In this document: positions 26,677 to 37,612 of the stretch, piece after piece
Layout: the number at the start of each line of letters is the position of its first letter
Position numbering within the stretch: position 1 is the first letter of the stretch
Made by a program: the position numbers and the translations under genes
NCBI GenBank assembly: GCA_030770535.1
Contig: JASVEC010000019.1
Span: 62,001 to 126,000, forward strand
Source of the DNA: Batkoa obscura
Taxonomy: Eukaryota > Entomophthoromycota > Entomophthoromycetes > Entomophthorales > Batkoaceae
Direction of reading: 5' to 3'
Length of the DNA: 64,000 nt
The notes under the pieces: generated by a model
Seen by the model: the letters and a program-made list of their open reading frames with translations, nothing else
Told to the model about the DNA's origin: nothing
Database searches by the model: none

Positions 26677-28150
26677 AGAGAGTAGAAGAAAAGGAAAAAG
26701 GATTTTAGTAAAAACTAGTTTTTATCACATTATATGATACGATATTGGGTATTGAAAATAAAAGGTAATTTTTTTAAAGTTTTAACATTCAAATTAATAA
26801 AATTTGGAATAAAAGTGGACTTTAATTTGAATTCAATTGCTTTTATTTTCGGATTTATTATTTATTATACAAATTAAAAGGTCATGAATTAGGATAATTA
26901 TGTTTTTTTAGCATCTCTTTTTTTAACATTCTTTTTTATTAAAAAAACACCTAATAAATTGGTGATTCGATTTGTTACTTAATACTTAATTGTTATTCCA
27001 CTTACATATTGAAACAATTAAGATTCATTAGAAATAACATATCTCATAGCAATTGAATAGCCATTTTTATACTCCAATGGGCCGTTAAGGCTTTGAACTC
27101 GAATTTAGAGTATCGAAATCTTGAGTGTTAATCACTTTATCAATAGAAGTCATCAGCTAGTATGGGTTATTTTGATTAGAATATAAATTCTTTAAAGGAG
27201 ATTAAACTAACTAGTAAATTAATTAACATATAATCCTAACCTTATTTAGTCATTAATTACATTGAATGATCGGTGAGAATAATCAAACCAAATTTTTGGC
27301 TAATTTATGGTTTTAGTCTACATCCACCAAAAGTTAAACTCCAATTCTAAGTATTGATACTTTAGGTGTTAATCCATCATGTGATTAATTTGATATTTTT
27401 AGTTTTAAATTTAAATTCAAAAAATCAAAGTTGGAATTTAGTTTAACTTGTTTGAAAGATTTATTGTGTTGCTTTTTTTTCTATAACATTTCTTAATAAT
27501 ATTTTCAACTAGTTAGATTTAAAAAATCGATGATAAAATGAAATTCAGAGAACTCTCTTTAAATAAATAATTATTATCGTAGTAATATCTATGTATTTGT
27601 TAAACTTATAAATAAAATTTAAAAAATTTTCTTCAAATTTTTCTGTAAAGCAATATCTTACTAATTTTAAAATAGCCTTAATCTGTAACTTAATATTATT
27701 CAAAACTGCAACATGATTGTTAAAATAGCTTAGAAGTTTCGTTTACTTAAGTTAAATTGATAAATAATATAGAGATTTATTGAAGATTGAATTTAGATTC
27801 CAAAATCAAAACTTTATATAAATTATTACACAAAGGACTATAAAACAGTTGCTTCAGTTTATCGATACATGCCGTAGGTCTTATTTTCTAAATTGAGTTT
27901 TTTTAAATATTACATAAATGCTATAAAAGCTATTTAATATCTATTTACTTATTTTCTAACTTTAGTTAATTATAAATGTTAGAAAATAAGTAAGCTTTGA
28001 GCAGGGTTTTATTTATGTACTAATTGTGAATAATTAGAACTGTTAAACCTTATCATGATGTATGTGTTTAATTTAACTTGTCATAAAATCCAATAATCTA
28101 CAATACTATTAAAAGATAAATAATTTGAATAGTAAAAAAATAGTTTTATT
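26677..28150. other. AT-rich intergenic region, nothing recognised
   Basis: This lies between the phosphatase stop and the first repeat pair. Stops are dense in all frames. I see no exon-like pattern, tRNA or known repeat. Confidence 0.45.
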
Positions 28151-28254
28151 ATATGGGGGTGTTTTTCTTGGTTTCATCACTTTTTATACTTCTAAACATT
28201 ATTTGAGTGGAAAGTTTATTAGTACAACTCTTAAACAGAAAATAGATCCCTATA
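28151..28254 (+). mobile_element. MITE-like element, copy 3 (left half of an abutting pair)
   Basis: It starts ATATGGGGGTG and ends AATAGATCCCTATAT. The core is degraded (AAACATTATTTGAG). It shares its final TATAT with the next copy, which reads the other way. Confidence 0.72.
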
Positions 28255-28356
28255 TGAGGATGAATTTTTCTGTTTAGGAATTTTACTACAATCTTTCTAC
28301 TCAAATAGCACTTAAAAAATGGAAAAATAATGAAGCTAAAAAAAACAGTCCCATAT
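28251..28356 (-). mobile_element. MITE-like element, copy 4 (right half of an abutting pair)
   Basis: Opposite orientation to copy 3 and touching it. It starts TATATGAGGATGAATTTTTC and ends AACAGTCCCATAT. It is nearly identical to the copy at 30168, so both belong to one sub-family. Confidence 0.75.
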
Positions 28357-28568
28357 TGTGGTTCTATTAGTATAGAAAACTAAAATATTTTGTTAGTAAA
28401 AATTGGTATGGTATATAAAGCAGATGTAATAGCAGCGAGATAGTAAGGAGGCATTAAAAAGGAAGCAGACGGGAGGTTGTCTAGAAAGTGTTTTAAATAA
28501 AGTAATATTAAACTTTGATAAACGATTTGACTTTCCTTACTTATCTTTTCAAGTTAAACTAATTTTAT

Positions 28569-28673
28569 TATATGGGGGTGTTTTTTTGTGTTTAAAAATT
28601 TTACTAATAAATTTTCCACTCAAATAGTGCTTAAAGATGGAAAAAGTAATGAAGGCAAAAAAACATACCCATG
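28569..28673 (-). mobile_element. MITE-like element, copy 5
   Basis: Starts TATATGGGGGTG, ends AACATACCCATG, with the inner TTTTCCACTC and GATGGAAAAAG arms visible. Confidence 0.72.
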
Positions 28674-28781
28674 TTTAGACTAAAAAATAATTTGTTTATA
28701 TATAAAAAGTAAAAGTTAATATGAGCATTCATGTAGAAGTTTGCAAATTTTATTGAATGTTTATGATCATAAATATGCAAT

Positions 28782-29088
28782 AATAATAATAATAGTTTTG
28801 ATATTTAAATATTTATTTGTAATCTTTTTAATAGATTAAATAATAGCAGCATTATTATGGCTATTAACATTGGAATGGTTACTATTTACATCTTTCTTGT
28901 GAACATTGTCAACAAATACAGCAGCTTCTTTATTACGGTCAAATTCATTAGCATTGAAATTGTTAGCATTAGCATTAAAAGCATTATTACTAATTACAGT
29001 TGGAAAACCAAAAGAACCAAACCCACTATTAAACCCACCATAACCACCAAGTCCATAACCTGGATAAAAAGAGTTAAAACCACGTCTG
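28782..29088. repeat. 307 bp direct repeat, left copy
   Basis: It matches 30292-30598 in the same orientation with a single mismatch by eye (GGAAAACCA here, GGAAAGCCA there). It covers the 3' flank and last ~83 codons of the secreted-protein gene. Confidence 0.9.
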
Positions 29089-29393
29089 ACCAAAGGAACA
29101 CTACTTGAAATGGAGGTGTCAATTTCAGCTGGAAAATCTAAAGAAGCTAAACTAGGGGTTAAGGTATTAATCGAATTAATTCCATTAAATCCAAAATTTC
29201 CATTTAAACCAAAGGTGGGGGTGATAGAATGAAATTGCTGGAAGTTATTACTATTGAAAAATTCATTAGAGCCAAAATTCAATGGTAAAGTATTGAAGCT
29301 TCGTTTAGCTAAGTGGACATCACTTGAGGTTGGGAGTGAAGTAATAGTAGCAGTTAAAACTAATATACTAGCGTTTAATGTAAATCTGTTCAT
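28836..29393 (-). CDS. Small secreted Gly/Asn/Phe-rich protein, long form
   Basis: 185 residues with no recognised family. A hydrophobic N-terminus (NASILVLTATITSLPTSS) looks like a signal peptide. Dibasic sites follow at residues 30-31 (LAKR, then SFNTL), 103-104 (LVRR, then GFNSF) and 166-167 (KK), as for Kex2/furin-processed precursors. The first module (about 32-104) is rich in Phe, Asn and Ser (FGLNGNFGFNGINSINTL). The second is Gly/Tyr/Phe-rich (GFNSFYPGYGLGGYGGFNSG), ending in an Asn/Ala/His-rich tail (AFNANANNFNANEFDRNKE). It could release short peptides or a wall or adhesive protein; this is inferred from composition only. A shorter paralogue lies at 30346-30684. Confidence 0.72.
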   Translation of the reverse strand: MNRFTLNASILVLTATITSLPTSSDVHLAKRSFNTLPLNFGSNEFFNSNNFQQFHSITPTFGLNGNFGFNGINSINTLTPSLASLDFPAEIDTSISSSVPLVRRGFNSFYPGYGLGGYGGFNSGFGSFGFPTVISNNAFNANANNFNANEFDRNKEAAVFVDNVHKKDVNSNHSNVNSHNNAAII

Positions 29394-30167
29394 TTTTTTG
29401 ATAGTTAATCCCAGTTTTATTTGGCTCTTTATAGGTAGTCTAATCGTCTTAATTTATCTTTATTTACAATACAAAGATATAAATTTGATAAATAAATATT
29501 AATTAATATCCTTTATTAAATAAAATCTTAATTTGAACAATTTCATTGAACTTTTTTGTTGGTAAATTAAAATTATCTGATTAATAATAAATACTAACTT
29601 CTATCATAGCACCTAATAATCAATCTGATTAATCATACATAATTTATTGTAATATTAGTCGAGTGACAGTTGGAGTCAAGTATTGCACAAGATTAAACCC
29701 TAGGGTGAACACGAAAGCACTAGACTTAAATCGGTGGATATAAGAAAGATCCACTAGGAGTTGGATATTATGTTTTAAAATATTATTTCTAAGAGATGAA
29801 GTTTTGTAGTTTTATTGAGGTAAATAAAGTATATTTTACAGTAGCGCCATAACAAATAATTGTACACAAAAATATCTTTTTTGTCTCAATGTTTTGTTAT
29901 TAATTTTTCTTTATTTTACATTGCATAAGAAATGAAATAAGTAACGAACTAATATATTTATGTTGTATAATTCATGTGCAATAGTGTACTCCCTTAAAAA
30001 GGAAAATCAACTATGAGACCTTTTAATCAGATAAGTACTAAAGTTGGGACAATTTCATTAATTGTTGTCCGTTCTCTTAAAAAATAGTTTTATCTCATAC
30101 CCAGATTAAAAACTAACTTATTTTTATTAATAAAAGTTAATGTAAGGGTTAACATTTAAATCTAAAA
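29394..30167. other. Upstream region of the long secreted-protein gene
   Basis: It contains no gene that I can see. The stretch near 29660-29760 is slightly less AT-rich and matches nothing known to me. Confidence 0.4.
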
Positions 30168-30270
30168 TATGAGGATGAATTTTTCTGTTTAGGAATTTTA
30201 CTACAATCTTTCTACTCAAATAGCGCTTAAAAAATGGAAAAATAATGAAGCTAAAAAAACAGTCCCATAT
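30168..30270 (-). mobile_element. MITE-like element, copy 6
   Basis: Starts ATATGAGGATGAATTTTTC, ends AACAGTCCCATAT. Close twin of copy 4. It lies 22 bases from the right copy of the 307 bp repeat. Confidence 0.75.
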
Positions 30271-30291
30271 GTTTAATGCTTATAATTATAA

Positions 30292-30598
30292 AATAATAAT
30301 AATAGTTTTGATATTTAAATATTTATTTGTAATCTTTTTAATAGATTAAATAATAGCAGCATTATTATGGCTATTAACATTGGAATGGTTACTATTTACA
30401 TCTTTCTTGTGAACATTGTCAACAAATACAGCAGCTTCTTTATTACGGTCAAATTCATTAGCATTGAAATTGTTAGCATTAGCATTAAAAGCATTATTAC
30501 TAATTACAGTTGGAAAGCCAAAAGAACCAAACCCACTATTAAACCCACCATAACCACCAAGTCCATAACCTGGATAAAAAGAGTTAAAACCACGTCTG
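30292..30598. repeat. 307 bp direct repeat, right copy
   Basis: Partner of 28782-29088 at an offset of exactly 1510 bases. The identity stops abruptly at the dibasic-site codons of the reading frame. Confidence 0.9.
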
Positions 30599-30684
30599 GC
30601 TAAATAACTATTGCTTGATGCTGGAAGTGAAGAAATGGTAGCAGTGAAAGCTAAAATAATGGTTTTTAATAAAAATTGATTCAT
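30346..30684 (-). CDS. Small secreted Gly/Asn/Phe-rich protein, short form
   Basis: 112 residues, paralogue of the gene ending at 28836. A signal-like N-terminus (LKTIILAFTATISSLPASS) precedes the dibasic site LARR at residues 30-31, then GFNSFYPGYGLGGYGGFNSG and the same Asn/Ala/His-rich tail. Relative to the long form, exactly the module between the two dibasic sites (about 73 residues) is absent. The first 30 residues are clearly diverged, while the remainder is identical. Function unknown; secretion and processing are inferred from sequence. Confidence 0.72.
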   Translation of the reverse strand: MNQFLLKTIILAFTATISSLPASSNSYLARRGFNSFYPGYGLGGYGGFNSGFGSFGFPTVISNNAFNANANNFNANEFDRNKEAAVFVDNVHKKDVNSNHSNVNSHNNAAII

Positions 30685-30895
30685 TTTTTGATATTACTTT
30701 AAAAAATTATTTCAATGCTTATATACTCGTCTACCTTTCTCTCATTATTTTATAAATATATTCATTAAAACATTTTACTTTTTTCTTTATTTATCATTAA
30801 CCTGTTATTTATTATTAGTATTTAAAAGTTGTTTATCCTTAATTTATCTAGTTAATTATTATTAGCTAACATGATATGTGATAACTTGCACTATT

Positions 30896-31003
30896 TATGG
30901 GGGCATTTTTTTCGGCTTCGTTACTTTTTCTATCTTTTAAGTACTATTTGAGCGGAAAATTTGTTAGTAAAGTTTTCAAAACACAGAAATACATTCTCTT
31001 GTA
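30896..31003 (+). mobile_element. MITE-like element, copy 7
   Basis: Starts TATGGGGGCATTTTTTTCG and ends AATACATTCTCTTGTA. The core is altered to AAGTACTATTTGAG. Confidence 0.7.
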
Positions 31004-31606
31004 TTTAAATTTATAAGATAAATTCAAACAAATGATAAAAATGAATAATTTATCAATACAAAAATGTGATTCATTTTGTCTAAACTAAATAAAGTGTTAT
31101 ATTATAATACATAAAGCGTTCTAACATGATAACTTTTTTTAAAACGACACTAAATAATGCTCCCTTATCAATTTAAACGTAATCTTTGTTTTTATAAGTC
31201 GTAATTTTATAGAGTAAAGGCAAACATGTACTGGGATTATAACAGTTATATGATTACCTCTCACTTAAAAGATTTCATATTAAAAAATATATATTTCATT
31301 TAAATTAAACGATAATAATTGTTAGCTTTCAATTTCAATCAATTTTTAATCAATAAGAATCAATAGGAATAGAAAAACCACCAATCAATGTAACCAAATA
31401 ATTTCTAAATCAAGATAAAAACGAAATTTTAGTCACCTAAATAATTTAAGTCAACTAAAAAAATACTATAAAAAATGCTATAAAAATGCTTTAAAGTGCA
31501 ATTTGCTTGAGCTTACATTTCTATAATTTATTAGTTTCTTTAAAAATAATTAATAATCAATTTAAACTCTATCAATATATTATTATTTATTTTAATATAG
31601 CCATGT

Positions 31607-31900
31607 AATGAATTGTTCAGCCAAACTTCTTTCTTATGGATTTGAACCTAATTACTCTGATAATGAGCTTTTTGAAGGTGAGTATAGTGACTGTGTTACA
31701 ACCACAACTGTGACAATAGTGATTATGAGTTTGGAGAAATTATTGATGTTTGTATTCAGGAAGATCATGGAGAGTACAATGTTATAATGTTGTGGAATTT
31801 AATAATGATAACTATATGTTAGCGTATAGTTATAGTTATACATTATTAAAAAGACTCACTAATGATTTTAATAAATCCACTCCAAAGCGTAAGTAACCTC
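31607..31900 (+). pseudogene. Possible remnant of a small gene
   Basis: From ATG 31607 a frame reads MNCSAKLLSYGFEPNYSDNE, then LFEGEYSDC. Codon-like sequence continues in another frame (DYEFGEIIDVCIQEDHGEYN) and ends near a MITE. I recognise no family and no introns repair it convincingly, so it may be noise. Confidence 0.25.
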
Positions 31901-31919
31901 CAAGCTTAGTAAATTTACT

Positions 31920-32024
31920 ATATGGGGATGTTTTTTTTTGTTTAACACTTTTACTGATGACTTTCCCACTCAAATAGCGCTTAAAAAATAAAAAAAGTGA
32001 TAAATCAAAAGAATGTCATCATAT
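31920..32024 (-). mobile_element. MITE-like element, copy 8 (left half of an abutting pair)
   Basis: Starts ATATGGGGATG with TTTCCCACTCAAATAGCGCTT inside. It ends AATGTCATCATATGG, merging into copy 9. Confidence 0.74.
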
Positions 32025-32125
32025 GGGGTTGTTTTTTTTAGCTTCATTATTTTTTCATTTTTTAAGCGCTATTTAACTGGAAAGATTGTATTAAAATTCT
32101 TAAGCAAAAAAACATATCTCCATAT
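32021..32125 (+). mobile_element. MITE-like element, copy 9 (right half of an abutting pair)
   Basis: Starts ATATGGGGTTG, contains AAGCGCTATTTAAC and ends ACATATCTCCATAT. Opposite orientation to copy 8 and touching it. Confidence 0.76.
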
Positions 32126-33598
32126 GGATTTGAATATAAATAATAATGCTTGAAATAATCATAATGTTTTTTAGGTTGGGTACATCTTACTGAGAACCTG
32201 CGGTCTCCTTTGGGTAATATAAGTTAAGCAACTTCTTTATTTTATTTATGAGTCTTATTTTTGTTTAGTTTAATAGTTTATAAAATACTACTTAATTGTT
32301 GCTATTAAGTAAATACTTTTCTACTACCCTTTTTATAAAACCTTAAACCCCAAAGAGTACGTATCTTTACTAAATTAAGTCAATTATTTTGAGTAGGACT
32401 GATAAACATGTTGAAGAGAAAATTAATACCTTTAGAGTTATTGGCAAGGTATTTGATCCTATATAAGTAATTACTTCTCCAAGGAATCTTACATTTTATA
32501 TGAAGGTGAGAGGCGAATCTTTCTACTTTTAGTTTATCCTTCAAGAAAGTTCAAGAAAGTTTGTAAATATACCATAATATAGATTCAAGAAAGTAGGTTT
32601 CAAAGGGAAGTTCCAAAGATAAGAAGATTTAGAGACAAAATTTTTAGAAAGTGGTAAGATCAATATAATCAAATAATTCAATAAAAGCGAGACGCCAAAA
32701 GATTAATATGAATCTGCATTCTAAGAACTTCTATAATAGACTTCTACCTATTGAGAGATATCAATGATATTCTGATGAGACTTCAGGAATGAATTCTGCT
32801 AATTAAGTTTAAGTGAGAAAGGTCTTGTGAAGGATTCACTATAGAAATGCTTCTTGTTTTGTGCCCGGGTTGAGAATAATTATCACGAAATAAAGTTGAA
32901 CTTGTAGTGACTATTATTATTTAATAAAAAAACTATAAATAGTATCATTTGTATTTTTATTAACAAAATCTGATATTGTCATTCAAGTTAATTAAACTAA
33001 AAATTTATACTAAAAGTTAATAAATACAAGATCTATTAAAAATAGTTATAAAATTAATTAAAATCAGTTGAATTGTAAAATTCAACAATAAAGTAAGATT
33101 TCTAAACAAGTTAATATTTAAAAGTATTTAATAAAATTAATAAAAATTATATTAATATATATTATTGAAATTTAATGAAAAAGCTAATCCTTATAAGATT
33201 CCAAAAGTAAATTTGGAATCCTATATAATTCAATTTGGGCAAAAAATAATTGAAACTTTTAAAAAAACCTTTAGAAAATAAATTAATTTAATAATATTTA
33301 TTTTTGTTTCAACAGCTGATTAATAATATTTTTAATGCTTATATAGTATAATTAATGGACAAAAATTAAGATCAATAATATTTTATTACTAATTTTATTG
33401 AATATTAAATGAATTCAAAGGATATAATAATTGAATTGACCACTTTAAAATTAACAATTTATTTAATATTAAATTTGTCCTTATTTTTTTTAAAATTTAC
33501 ACAAAAATCATTATTATACTTTATTTATTAAACGAGTTAATATTTTATAAACATTTTATATAATACTAAATAACAACCTAAAATAATGATATCACTTA

Positions 33599-33640
33599 TA
33601 TTGAATACCCAGAAAACATATTGAATACCCAGAAAACAAC
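33599..33640 (+). repeat. 20 bp unit repeated twice
   Basis: TTGAATACCCAGAAAACATA is followed directly by TTGAATACCCAGAAAACAAC. Confidence 0.85.
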
Positions 33641-34160
33641 TAACAATCTCTAAGTGCTTTTTCAACGAACAGTATTTAAGAGGAATGAGTAAAAAGGAAT
33701 GGTAGCTTACAGATTAGGAGCTTTTTAGAATAATGAGTTACATTTTAGTTAACATTTAAAACTACTAAAAACTTCATAATTCAATTATCATTTCTTCTAT
33801 ACCTTTTCTATTATTAATTTTTTCAAACTATAACACTATCTCTATAATCAAATTTATTCAATAATCGACTATTAATAATTACTGCTTTTGTTTGATTTTA
33901 AATACAGTTTATTCTCTAAATATATCAACTAGCTTTCAATTAAATTTAGTATATATCCATGTACCGAAATTACAACTTACTATTAATAAAATACTTTTAA
34001 AAATAATTATTTAGCCAAAATATATCATTATATTAAAATTATTATTTATTTCTAGTTTGTTTTATATGAAAAAAATGGATTTAGAATAAATTAATAGTTT
34101 AATCATATAACAGTATCACGTTATTTTTGTAATTACTTTGATAGCTCAATAGTTCAACAG

Positions 34161-34207
34161 TTTAATAGTTTAATAGTTTAATAGTTTAATAGTTTAATAG
34201 TTTAATT
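34161..34207 (+). repeat. 8 bp minisatellite (TTTAATAG)n
   Basis: Five perfect tandem units, with degenerate units just before and after. Confidence 0.88.
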
Positions 34208-34917
34208 GTCTAATTTTATTATTTTTCCATTATTCAAATTCAATCTAAATAAGTATTATTGTTAATAGGTTAAATTCAAGGCTAAAAGGTAGTTTTAAAT
34301 TATATTAATTAAACGTTATTTATTAATAAATCTGTACTTAAAAGCAATTACTTGCTATCTTCAAGTAAGTTAAAAAATAACATTGAATAATACAATTAAT
34401 AACAACATAAATAAAACTCTTACACCCGATTTTCTTCCTTATACTAATAATTCGAAACCCTTAATATTCAACAAATAAACTTTTAATTTGTGGTTAAAAA
34501 TTTCAATTTTTTAGTGACTTATACTAAATTTAGTAAATTCTTGTGATTCTTCTGATTAGCAAACCTTAATATGGATAGTATGGTACTAGACCTAAATTTA
34601 TTCTAATGAAAATATAAAGGAGCTTGGATTGAAATAAAAAGTTTAACCTTTCTTTGAAGATTTCATTTTTTATTAAAATTTAGGCTTAATAATTAGATCT
34701 TTTATTACTATTTAATTGTTATACAATTCAAGAAAATAATGCTATTTGGCTAATTAATATCACTTAATAATTATACAATTCAATAATCATTCCAACTATA
34801 ACAAAAGAGTATATAAACAGTCATAAATTTAACAATTGACAATAAAACAATAAACTTAGATAACTACTATCCCCAAACGCACTTAACATTTATTTAAAAC
34901 AGCAACTCAAATTCAAT

Positions 34918-37416
34918 ATGTCACTTTATGATGAATATAAGAAAGCCAAAATTTTAATCATAGACAATTATGATTCTTATACATATAATATTATTCAATA
35001 TTTACCAAAAGAACAAGTCATGGTAATTCGTAATGATCATTGTTCATATGAAGAATTTGAACGTGAAATTTTACCTTATTTTGATGGTGTTATTTTATCC
35101 CCAGGTCCAGGTCGTCCAGATAAAAAAGAAGATTTTGGTTTATGTTTAGATCTTTTAGAAAGAAAATTAGATATCCCAATTTTTGGTATCTGTTTAGGTC
35201 ACCAAGGTTTAGCTAATACTTTTGGAGGAAAAGTAAGTTGAAACTATTTTAGTATTCCTATTTATTTAACTCTTTATTTTATCAATAGGTTGTTATTGCA
35301 CCAAAAGAAATGCACGGTTTAATTTCTGAAGTAACTAAAATTCATCCAAATGAAGAAGAGCAAAAAGAAATCACTAATGCTTATGATCTTCTTTATGGTA
35401 TTCCAGAAAAATTTGATGTTACTCGTTATCATTCACTTATTGTTGAAAAGAGTACTATTCCAGATACACTTTATCCAATCTGTTATGTAGAAGAAGATGG
35501 TATTAATATGGGAGTAGCTCATAAAACTTTACCTTATTATGGTGTCCAATTTCATCCAGAATCTATTTGTAGTCAATTTGGCGATAAAATGATTCAAAAT
35601 TTTGCTGGAATTTCCTATCATTATAGTAATAATCCACATAAGGATATACCTTTACCTCAAAGTGTATGGAAATATTCAACTCTTAATTGTGCTACTCCAT
35701 TAGTTGAAAGAAAGAACTTTAATGATGTTCAAGTTAAAGTAACTAAATTGACTAGTTCTACTGTTAACACTGAAATTATTTATGATCATTTATTCCGTAA
35801 TGATATCTATTCTTACTGGTTAGATTCTGCTTCTCGTAGTTTAAATTTAGGTAATACTTCTTATCTTGGTCCCGGTACTACCAATGGTTCAGCTACAATT
35901 CGTTATGATTTACCAACCAAAACTTTAAGTTTTGCTAGAGTAAATGGACAAGAATCTGAAACTATTTTCTCTAAACAACTCACAGATAAAGATTTGCCAC
36001 TTATTGAATGGGTTGATGCCTTTACTCAATCTTTTAATTTATTACCAAATAGCAGTGAAATTCCATTTGATTTCTGTGGTGGTTTATTAGGTTATTTTGA
36101 TTATGAAATGAAAGATGAAACTTTACCAAACTTTAAGACTAAATTTGAGACAACTGTACCTTACGCTAACTCTCAATTCTTATTTGTTGATCGTGGTTTA
36201 GTAGTTGATCATTTAACTAATGATATCTATGCCTTTGGTGTTATTTCCAACTCTAAATCTATTCATGATTTCCCAAAGAATTTACAAGATGTTAATGAAG
36301 CTACTAATGTCTTAATTCAACATCTTGGTACTACTGAAAATGAATTTGATTCCTGGGTACAAGGAGTATCTAACAAACTCGCCAGTTTACCATTGAAACC
36401 CACTAAAGCTGAAAAGGTACGTGATGTATCTGAAGATGTTGGTTTAAGGTTAGATTTAGATCAAGAACAATATATTAAAGAAGTTCAAACTTCCCAAGCT
36501 TTAATTAAACAAGGTGAAACTTACGAAGTTTGCTTGACTACTACTATGCGTGGTGAATTCCCATCTTTAGCTACCCCAGATTCTAGAGTTGAACTTTATA
36601 AAGTATTACGTAATAAGAATCCTGCCCCATTCGCTTGCTTATTAAGGTATTCTGATGTAACTATCTGTTCTTCATCCCCCGAACGTTTTATGAGAATGGA
36701 AGCTGATGGAGCTACTTCAATGAAGCCAATTAAAGGTACTGTTAAACGCCCAACTGTAGAAGAGTTTTCAGTCCTTTATCCAAATGCTAGTGAAGCTGAA
36801 TTACAAAAATTAATGGCTGATGAAGATCAACGTCGTGCTTATGAACTTCAAGCAGATATTAAACAACGTGCTGAAAATTTAATGATTGTCGATCTAATTC
36901 GTAATGATTTAACTACTATTTCTGAACCTGCTTCAGTTCAAGTTCCTGGTTTAATGAAAGTTGAAACTTTTAAATATGTACATCAATTAGTCACTACTAT
37001 TACCTCTGAATTAAGACCAGAAATTGGTCATGCTCAAGCTTTCGCTCGTTGCTTCCCACCTGGTAAATTTAAATCCTTATTTTTATAATATTTTTATCTA
37101 ACTTCTTTTTCTAGGTTCAATGACTGGTGCTCCTAAACGTCGTACTGTTCAATTAATGGAAGATATTGAAGGTTTAAGACCAAGAGGTATTTATTCAGGT
37201 GCTATTGGTTACTTTTCATTAAATAAAGTATCTGATTTCTCTGTTGTCATTCGTACTGTTGTTGTTACCAATGATGGTAAGAATGAACTTTCTGTCGGTG
37301 CTGGTGGCGCTATTGTTGCTCTCTCTGATCCTCTCGATGAATTTAATGAAATGATCATTAAAGCTTATTCCACCGTTCCTTCTGTTCACCAATTCTTGGA
37401 ATCTCAAGCTTTATAA
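34918..37416 (+). CDS. ABZ1: 4-amino-4-deoxychorismate (PABA) synthase, fused GATase-PabB, three exons
   Basis: It makes aminodeoxychorismate from chorismate and glutamine, for p-aminobenzoate and folate. Exons 34918-35232, 35289-37062 and 37115-37416 give 796 residues. The N-terminal class I amidotransferase has LSPGPGRP, GICLGHQG (nucleophile Cys92) and VQFHPES. The C-terminal chorismate-binding domain has SSPERFMRME, MKPIKGTVKRP, IVDLIRNDL, GSMTGAPKRRTVQLME, GIYSGAIGYFS and VGAGGAIVALSDP. The Lys in PIKGT is the aminodeoxychorismate-synthase residue; anthranilate synthases carry PIAGT there. The fused order GATase-PabB also fits fungal Abz1 rather than fungal Trp2/Trp3. It is convergent with the ICMT gene, about 200 bases between stops. 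Confidence 0.94.
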
Positions 37417-37612
37417 TAAGTTGGAACAAGTCACTCCATGTTTATCTATTTAAAGTTCGATTAGTGTTTATTTGTAGTCGAATTTTGTTCAAATAAAAAC
37501 ACAGTTTATATTATATTATTATTTTTTCTTTATTCAATAAATAAGATAGGTAATAGAAACTATTATATAACTTATAAAACTCCATGTTGTATCTACTTCC
37601 TTATCAATTTAT

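Larger units (their letters stand above)
30685..34917. other. 4.2 kb repeat-bearing intergenic region
   Basis: It holds three MITE copies (30896, 31920, 32021), a possible gene remnant near 31607-31900 and an unexplained less AT-rich stretch (32160-32900). Two short tandem repeats (33599-33640 and 34161-34207) and very AT-rich DNA make up the rest. No intact gene was found. Confidence 0.45.

Noticed and set aside
34918-37416. Anthranilate synthase assignment
   Set aside because: The active-site PIKGT lysine and domain order favour PABA synthase.
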